Shown one piece after another: positions 1 to 5,435 of a stretch of DNA of 8,042 bases; position 1 is the first letter of the stretch; the number at the start of each line of letters is the position of its first letter. The position numbers and the translations under genes were made by a program. The stretch is from Bordetella parapertussis (GTDB lineage Bacteria; Pseudomonadota; Gammaproteobacteria; Burkholderiales; Burkholderiaceae_C). The stretch is taken from assembly GCA_945878355.1 (NCBI GenBank), contig CAMCTC010000160.1:1-8042 (forward strand), in the 5' to 3' direction. The notes beneath the pieces are model-generated. The model ran no database searches. It saw nothing but the letters and a program-made list of their open reading frames with translations, and was not told the origin of the DNA.

Positions 1-1028
<1,028 letters not shown>

Positions 1029-1053
1029 GGGTCGCTCCGGGAGGTCTAGGGGG

Positions 1054-1074
1054 TGCACCTGCCGGGCAAGTGCA
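1054..1074. repeat. Near-perfect inverted repeat between P450 and BVMO genes
   Basis: The arms TGCACCTGCC (1054-1063) and GGCAAGTGCA (1065-1074) are complementary except for one position, which becomes a G-U pair in the minus-strand RNA. The repeat starts 26 bases upstream of the BVMO start codon and just upstream of its ribosome-binding site. As RNA it can form an 8-pair hairpin with a 5-base CCCGG loop. There is no T-run after it, so it is not a standard terminator. It could be an operator or a processing or attenuation hairpin between cistrons. The dyad is visible; its role is inferred. Confidence 0.4.
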
Positions 1075-1142
1075 GGGCTGACTTTAAGGGCAGGGCGCCC
1101 ACCCCGTCTTGCGGACACTGGTCACCGCGCCCCGCCGCCGCT

Positions 1143-2453
1143 TCACAGCGCCTGCAGCGTGATCGGCAGACCGTCGCGCGGCTTGGCGATCGGCACCAGC
1201 TGGTAAGGCATTCGGTAGCCTTCGGGCACGCTGAACTTGAAGCGCCTCAGCAACTGGTGCATCACGCTCTTGACCTCCATGTCGGCGAAATGCTGGCCGA
1301 TGCACAGGTGCGCACCGCCGCCAAAAGGCAGGTAGGCATAGGCATGCTGCCGGTGCTCAGCGCGCGCGGGCGAAAAGCGCTCGGGGTCGAAATCGTCGGG
1401 GCGGGTCCACAGCGATGGCATGTGGTGGGTGTGAATCGGCGAGATGCCGACCGGCGTGCCCCTGGGGATCTGGAAGCCGCCGAACTCGCAGTCGCGAGCC
1501 GCCTTGCGCGGGATCGAGGTCAGTGGCGGGTACATCCGCAGCGACTCCTTCATCACCCATTCGGTGCGCTCGCAGCCGGCCAGATCGGCATGGCGCAGCT
1601 GTGCGTCGGGCAGCGCCTGCGCATCCTCTCGCAGCTTGTCCTGCCAGCCGGGGTTGCGGGCCAGGCAGTACAGCATCGTGGTCAGCGTCGAGGTCGTGGT
1701 GTCGTGCGCGGCCATCATCAGGAAGATCATGTGGTTGACCACCTCGTCGTCGCTGAAGCGCTCGCCGTCTTCGCCGCGTGCATGGCAGAGTTGGCTGAAC
1801 AGGTCCGGGCCTTCAGCGGCACGCTTGTCGGCCAGCTTGGATTGCATCAGCTGCACCAGGTAGCGCCTGGCCCGCACCCCGCGCCACATCGCGAACGGTG
1901 GCAGCGGCTTTCGGATCAGCGCCAGCGAGGCCTGCACCGTGTCGATGAAGGCCTGGTTCATCCGGTCGGCCTCAGGCCCCAGCGTCATGCCCATGAAGAC
2001 CCGCGCCGCGATGTTGAGCGTCAGCGCCTTGATCTGCGGGAACATCGTCATCGGGCCAGCAGTCCAGGCGCCCACCACGCTGGCGATCACCGGCCCCATT
2101 TCGGCCACGTAGCGCTCCATCGCCGCTCGCTTGAAAGCGCTCTGCATGATGCGGCGGTGGTGTTTGTGCTGGGGATCGTCTAGCGCCATGATCGCGCCCG
2201 GAAAGACCGCGTCGATCCAGTAATACCAGCCGCCGCGGCTGGAGAAGTTGCCCTCGCGGTCGTGCAGCACGAACTGGTTGGCGTCTGGGCCAAGCAGTGT
2301 GACGGTCTCGAAAAAGGTTCGCGATCGCACCACGTTGCCGTGGACCTCCAGCGACTGGGCGTTGGCCAGCGGGTCGCGCAGGAATTTCGGCAGATTGCCG
2401 ACCAGCGGCAGCCCTTTGACCAGCGGAATGCTTTCGTAGGGTTGGGCGGTCAT
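1143..2453 (-). CDS. Cytochrome P450
   Basis: This is a heme-thiolate monooxygenase of 436 residues, a normal size for a soluble bacterial P450. No signal peptide or membrane anchor is seen. In order it shows a C-helix segment rich in HxxxR-type residues (about 96-101), the I-helix oxygen-activation motif AAHDTTTS (248-255), the ExxR motif KESLR (302-306), the PERF motif (357-360) and the heme loop FGGGAHLCIG (377-386) with proximal ligand C384. The usual arginine two residues before the cysteine is histidine (H382), a variant that I recall from other bacterial P450s. The overall style is nearer the CYP51/CYP120-like lineages than the camphor P450 type, but I cannot assign a family number. 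Its ATG overlaps the stop of a possible 35-codon ORF (ATGA), and no strong Shine-Dalgarno is visible, which fits translational coupling. Electron-transfer partners are not in the window. Confidence 0.96.
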   Translation of the reverse strand: MTAQPYESIPLVKGLPLVGNLPKFLRDPLANAQSLEVHGNVVRSRTFFETVTLLGPDANQFVLHDREGNFSSRGGWYYWIDAVFPGAIMALDDPQHKHHRRIMQSAFKRAAMERYVAEMGPVIASVVGAWTAGPMTMFPQIKALTLNIAARVFMGMTLGPEADRMNQAFIDTVQASLALIRKPLPPFAMWRGVRARRYLVQLMQSKLADKRAAEGPDLFSQLCHARGEDGERFSDDEVVNHMIFLMMAAHDTTTSTLTTMLYCLARNPGWQDKLREDAQALPDAQLRHADLAGCERTEWVMKESLRMYPPLTSIPRKAARDCEFGGFQIPRGTPVGISPIHTHHMPSLWTRPDDFDPERFSPARAEHRQHAYAYLPFGGGAHLCIGQHFADMEVKSVMHQLLRRFKFSVPEGYRMPYQLVPIAKPRDGLPITLQAL

Positions 2454-2557
2454 GCGGCGACGAATTTCTCAATCAGCGCACCGAAGGCGGCTGCTGCTCG
2501 AGGCCCGGCGGCGCGATTGGCGCGATTGGCGCTGGTGCGAAGTGGTGAATGCCTCAT
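2450..2557 (-). CDS. Possible 35-residue small protein bridging the reductase and P450 genes
   Basis: The roughly 100 bases between the reductase stop and the P450 start form one open frame of 35 codons. Its ATG overlaps the reductase stop (ATGA at 2557-2554) and its TGA overlaps the P450 start (ATGA at 2453-2450). The peptide begins MRHSPLRTSANRANRAAG and ends AFGALIEKFVAA. The last stretch could be a short amphipathic helix. The ANR-ANR part is encoded by a 9-base tandem repeat (2511-2528). I recognise no family. It may be a true small gene, a device that carries ribosomes from the reductase to the P450, or chance. The two overlaps in one frame are visible directly; expression is not shown. 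Confidence 0.4.
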   Translation of the reverse strand: MRHSPLRTSANRANRAAGPRAAAAFGALIEKFVAA

Positions 2558-3525
2558 GGCAGCAGCAGCACCCGTCCGACCGTGCCGCGGTCGCGCGCCA
2601 GCGCGAACGCCTCGGCATGCTGGGCCATCGGCAAGCGCGCGGCGATGCGCGGGCTGATGCGGCCGTCACGGTGCAGCGCCGCCACGTCTTGCAGCAAGCG
2701 CCTGGCGGCCTCGGGTTGGCGCTCGCGGAACTGGCGCAAATCCACACCGATCAGCGATGCACCTTTGACGATCGTGAGGTTGCCGCGCAGGCTGCCGATC
2801 TGGCCGCTGGCAAAACCCACCACCATGTGGCGACCGCCCCAACCCAGCGTGCGGAAAGCCTGGTCCATCAGCGCGCCGCCCACCGGGTCGACCACCAGAT
2901 CCACGCCGCGCGTCCCGGCCAGGGCTTTGACCGCGTCTTTCCAGCCGTCTTCAGCGGCGTCGACCACCTCGTGCGCGCCAGCCTCGCGGCTCGCGGCGCA
3001 TTTCGCATCGCCGGTGGCCGCGGCGATCACCCGCGCGCCCATGCCCCGGGCCAGCTGCACCGCCGCATGCCCGACGCTGCCGGTCGCGCCCAGCACCAGC
3101 ACGGTCTCGCCGGGCTGCAGGCTGCCGCGCTCGCGCAAGGCGTAGAGCGCGGTGGCATAAGGCGTGTTCAGCACCGCCGCCTCCTCGATGGAGGCCTGCG
3201 GCGAGACCGCGTGCAGCGACGCGGTCGGTACGCAAATCTGCTGCGCCCAAGCACCGATCGAGGCGCCGCCGCAGACTCGGTCACCGACCGCGATGCTGCC
3301 GTCGGCACCGTCGCCCAGCGCGTCGACCACGCCGGCAAACTCGCTGCCCACGACGAAGGGCAGCGCCGGTCGCCACTGGTAGCCGCCGCGTGAGATCAGC
3401 AGGTCGAAGAACGACACGCCGCAGGCCTGGACCCGAACCCGCGCTTCGCCAGGGCCAGGCATGGGCACGGACAGGTCGTCCAGAACGGGTCCGACGTCGA
3501 AATCATGAACACGAAGCACTTGCAT
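2554..3525 (-). CDS. Zinc-independent MDR-family NADPH:quinone oxidoreductase-like protein
   Basis: This is a medium-chain dehydrogenase/reductase of the quinone oxidoreductase (QOR) type, expected to use NADPH to reduce quinones or activated enals and enones. With the chosen start it is 323 residues, the usual size. It shows an N-terminal GroES-like domain with LPFVVGSEFAGVV (55-67), then a Rossmann domain with the nucleotide-binding loop GATGSVGHAA (146-155). The Cys/His ligands of the catalytic zinc in alcohol dehydrogenases are missing, as expected for QOR enzymes. I chose the ATG at 3525 because family similarity begins there and an AGG lies 9 bases upstream. A longer in-frame start at 3555 adds 10 residues without a visible ribosome-binding site. 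It is the first gene of the minus-strand set that leads to the P450 and BVMO. It may reduce an unsaturated ketone intermediate before oxygen insertion; this is inferred from context. Confidence 0.92.
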   Translation of the reverse strand: MQVLRVHDFDVGPVLDDLSVPMPGPGEARVRVQACGVSFFDLLISRGGYQWRPALPFVVGSEFAGVVDALGDGADGSIAVGDRVCGGASIGAWAQQICVPTASLHAVSPQASIEEAAVLNTPYATALYALRERGSLQPGETVLVLGATGSVGHAAVQLARGMGARVIAAATGDAKCAASREAGAHEVVDAAEDGWKDAVKALAGTRGVDLVVDPVGGALMDQAFRTLGWGGRHMVVGFASGQIGSLRGNLTIVKGASLIGVDLRQFRERQPEAARRLLQDVAALHRDGRISPRIAARLPMAQHAEAFALARDRGTVGRVLLLP

Positions 3526-3595
3526 GGCGAAGCCTGATCTGTGGAGTGTCGCCATCGTAGCGGGCGCAAAAAGGCCTTGCTTTTAGACTGCACCG
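3526..3595. promoter_or_regulatory. Divergent promoter region between reductase and hydrolase genes
   Basis: Only 70 bases separate the two divergent start codons, so promoters for both directions should lie here or just inside the genes. On the plus strand a TAGACT (3584-3589, 4 of 6 matches to the -10 consensus) lies 6 bases before the hydrolase ATG, placing a start of transcription at or next to the ATG. No convincing -35 box or operator dyad was found in either direction. Confidence 0.35.
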
Positions 3596-4450
3596 ATGAA
3601 CACCATCGATGACTTGGCGGCGCTGCACCGACGCGCCGAGCGACAGGAGACAGGTTGCGGCGACGGCGTGCTGGTCTGGCACCGCTGGGGACCGTCCGGC
3701 GGGCCGCCGGTGCTGCTGCTGCACGGCGGTTCGGGCAGCTGGACGCATTGGGCACGCAACATCGACGTGCTGGCGCAGGCCGGTCACGCGGTGTGGGTGC
3801 CCGATCTGCCGGGGTTCGGCGACTCTGCCGTGCCGCCCGACGGCCACGATGCCGATGTGCTGCCGGCTTGGCTGGAGCTTGGCTTGCAGTCGCTGGTGGG
3901 CGACACGCCGGTGCAACTGGTCGGCTTCTCTTTCGGCGCGCTGGTCGCCGGCCTTTGGGCCGATGCATTTCCCGACCGGGTGGCGCGGCTGGTGCTGGTG
4001 GGCAGTCCGTGCCTGAGCGCCGAGTTGCTGCCTCCGCTGGACCTGAGGCGTTGGGACGCGATGCCCGCCGGATCAGCGCGCGACGCGGTGCACCGCCACA
4101 ACCTGCTGCAGCTGATGCTAGGCCACGAGGCTTCGGCGACCGCGCTGGCGGTGGCGCTGCATGCGGCCAATGTCGAACGCGACCGACTGCGCAAGCGCCG
4201 CATGATGCTGACCGATGCGCTGCTGCCGCTGCTGCCGCGACTGCGCTGCCCGCTGCATGGCATCTGGGGCGCGCGCGATGTGCTGTTCCGCCATCGGCTG
4301 CCGATGATCGGCCAAGCGCTGGCGCGCGCACCGCGCTTTGAGTCGCTGGTGCTCTTGCCGCAGGCCGGTCACTGGGTGCAGTTCGAGGCGGCCGATGACT
4401 TCAACGCCGCGCTGGCCGAGGCACTGTCTGCGTCCGGCCAAAGGGCATGA
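3596..4450 (+). CDS. Alpha/beta-hydrolase (esterase/lactonase type)
   Basis: This is a 284-residue single-domain alpha/beta-hydrolase with a full catalytic set. It has an oxyanion-hole HGGSGSW (43-49), a nucleophile elbow GFSFG (110-114, Ser112), a probable acid in WGARD (224-228, Asp228), and a histidine in AGHW (257-260, His259). A helical lid segment rich in Leu/Ala/Arg lies at about 140-215. There is no signal peptide, so it is cytoplasmic. It belongs to the broad group that includes meta-cleavage-product hydrolases, haloperoxidase-like esterases and lactonases; the sequence does not decide between them. Its position opposite a Baeyer-Villiger enzyme suggests that it hydrolyses the ester or lactone made there, which is inference. 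No Shine-Dalgarno is visible and a -10-like TAGACT ends 6 bases before the ATG, so the mRNA may be leaderless. Confidence 0.93.
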   Translation: MNTIDDLAALHRRAERQETGCGDGVLVWHRWGPSGGPPVLLLHGGSGSWTHWARNIDVLAQAGHAVWVPDLPGFGDSAVPPDGHDADVLPAWLELGLQSLVGDTPVQLVGFSFGALVAGLWADAFPDRVARLVLVGSPCLSAELLPPLDLRRWDAMPAGSARDAVHRHNLLQLMLGHEASATALAVALHAANVERDRLRKRRMMLTDALLPLLPRLRCPLHGIWGARDVLFRHRLPMIGQALARAPRFESLVLLPQAGHWVQFEAADDFNAALAEALSASGQRA

Positions 4451-4483
4451 CAGCACGCTGAAGCTGCCACGGTTGCGGGCCTC

Positions 4484-4489
4484 TATCAT
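4484..4489 (+). promoter_or_regulatory. Candidate -10 element for the CinA-like gene
   Basis: TATCAT matches the sigma-70 -10 consensus at 5 of 6 positions and ends 6 bases before the ATG at 4496. Transcription would start at about the ATG itself, giving a leaderless message. No Shine-Dalgarno precedes the ATG, which agrees. No clear -35 box is present at 16-18 bases. The spacing equals that of TAGACT before the hydrolase gene. Confidence 0.4.
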
Positions 4490-4495
4490 CGGCGC

Positions 4496-4978
4496 ATGCA
4501 CACCCTCATGCCCCTGGCCGAACAGGCCGCCAAGCTCCTCAAGCAGCGCAAGGAGACCATCGCCATCGCTGAATCGTCCACCGGCGGGCTGATCTCGGCC
4601 GCGCTGCTGGCGGTGCCCGGTGCGTCGGCCTACTTCCTGGGCGGGGCGGTGGTCTACACCCGCAAGGCGCGCGAGGTGTTGATGGCCATCCCCAACGAGG
4701 CCGTTCGAGGCATGCGATCGGCTTCGGAGCCCTATGCGATGCTGCTGGCGCGCACGGTGCAGCAGCGCTATGGCGCGAGCTGGGGTCTGTCAGAGACCGG
4801 CGCGACCGGGCCGACCGGCAACCCCTACGGCGACGCGGCAGGCCATTCGTGCTTGGCCGTGGCCGGGGTGAGCGAGCAGGTGGTGACGCTCGAGACGGGC
4901 CAAGCCGACCGGCCGCTGAACATGCGGCTGTTTTCAGCCGAGGCCTTGCGGATCCTGGTCGAGCATTTGTCTCGGTAG
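4496..4978 (+). CDS. CinA C-terminal-domain protein (PncC-like, nicotinamide-nucleotide amidohydrolase fold)
   Basis: This is a 160-residue stand-alone CinA C-terminal domain, the fold of PncC, which converts NMN to nicotinic acid mononucleotide in NAD recycling. Seen in order are AESSTGG (25-31; Ser27 aligns with the catalytic serine of AESCTGG in E. coli PncC), GGAVVYTRKAR (49-59), SEPYAMLLA (77-85) and SETGATGPTGNP (99-110). Its length is typical. It departs from PncC at the conserved YSNEAK segment, which reads YTRKAR here, so the lysine is arginine (R59). The loop that usually reads GxxGPxGG(T)xxKPVGT is replaced by GATGPTGNPYGDAAG. It may therefore be a sub-family with altered activity. 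The alignment is from memory. It starts 45 bases after the hydrolase stop and has its own -10-like box, so it may be housekeeping rather than pathway-linked. Confidence 0.87.
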   Translation: MHTLMPLAEQAAKLLKQRKETIAIAESSTGGLISAALLAVPGASAYFLGGAVVYTRKAREVLMAIPNEAVRGMRSASEPYAMLLARTVQQRYGASWGLSETGATGPTGNPYGDAAGHSCLAVAGVSEQVVTLETGQADRPLNMRLFSAEALRILVEHLSR

Positions 4979-4986
4979 CGGGCTGG

Positions 4987-5008
4987 GGTCGGGCTTTGCG
5001 GCCCGGCC
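4987..5008 (+). terminator. GC-rich hairpin just downstream of the CinA-like gene
   Basis: An 8-pair stem (4987-4994 with 5001-5008, one G-U pair) closes a 6-base loop, TTTGCG, starting 8 bases after the stop codon. The position suits a transcription terminator or 3'-end stabilising hairpin, but no T-run follows, so intrinsic termination is doubtful. Confidence 0.35.
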
Positions 5009-5435
5009 TGCAGCAGCATCGCACAGCTCTTGCGCCGGCTCAGGCCCTGGCAGCGATAGCGGGCCCGTTGATTTTTGCGTCCGGCCAGCAGCTAGCTCGC
5101 GCATCCATTTTTATGTGCACTTTGTAGACCAAATGCTGACCTAAGTTCACCAAACAAGGACCGGCTTCAGCTGTCGGTTGTTTAGTAATTGTTGGAAACT
5201 AGGTTAGTTAGAAAATATAAGAATCATGAAGGTAAATTTTCGAGTCTTGCCGATGTCGGGCCAATATAAATACGCGCGCTGTCACGTCTGTTGAAATTAA
5301 CATACACAATGTCAAAGCTATATTTTAATGCACAATTATTCAACTTGTTACTACCCTGAATCTATCGCATAATACTGCCATTAACAACACGATTCCTCGG
5401 TAATAAATAGAACCGCGTTCAAGAGAAAGACTTGC
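5009..5435. other. Gene-free gap with an AT-rich block from about 5090
   Basis: I see no convincing gene here. Base composition changes from GC-rich to strongly AT-rich near 5090 (17 of 60 bases are G or C in 5281-5340). The longest ORFs begun by ATG that I could trace are 31 codons (minus, start 5303) and 22 codons (plus, 5226-5294), both without a ribosome-binding site. A plus-strand promoter-like pair (TTGGAA 5192-5197, 18-base spacer, TATAAG 5216-5221) exists but is expected by chance in DNA this AT-rich. The block runs on into the 3' end of the secreted-protein gene, so it looks like one foreign segment together with that tail. Confidence 0.6.
5152..5183. repeat. Imperfect inverted repeat in the AT-rich gap
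   Basis: AAACA at one end pairs with TGTTT at the other, and inside them ACCG pairs with CGGT across an 11-base loop, with a 3-base bulge on one side. It lies at the edge of the AT-rich block. No T-run follows on either strand, so a terminator role is not supported. It could mark a former boundary of inserted DNA or be chance. Confidence 0.2.

Noticed and set aside
1053..2183. Plus-strand ORF of 376 codons over the P450 gene
   Set aside because: It is antisense to a full-length P450 with all motifs; its composition (His/Arg/Ala/Gln rich) is that of a shadow frame.
2452..3393. Plus-strand ORF of 313 codons over the reductase gene
   Set aside because: It is antisense to a complete MDR enzyme and has no family features of its own.
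3526..3555. Longer reductase start at 3555
   Set aside because: It adds 10 residues without family similarity or ribosome-binding site; the ATG at 3525 fits the family start.
3396..4331. Minus-strand ORF of 311 codons over the hydrolase gene
   Set aside because: It is antisense to a hydrolase with a complete Ser/Asp/His set; Pro/Arg/Ala-rich shadow translation.
5192..5294. Plus-strand promoter-like pair with a 22-codon ORF ending in CHVC
   Set aside because: The ATG lies at or before the predicted transcription start, the ORF is tiny, and promoter-like hexamers are frequent in DNA this AT-rich.
5208..5303. Minus-strand 31-codon ORF in the AT-rich gap
   Set aside because: No ribosome-binding site, no recognisable sequence, and a length expected by chance.
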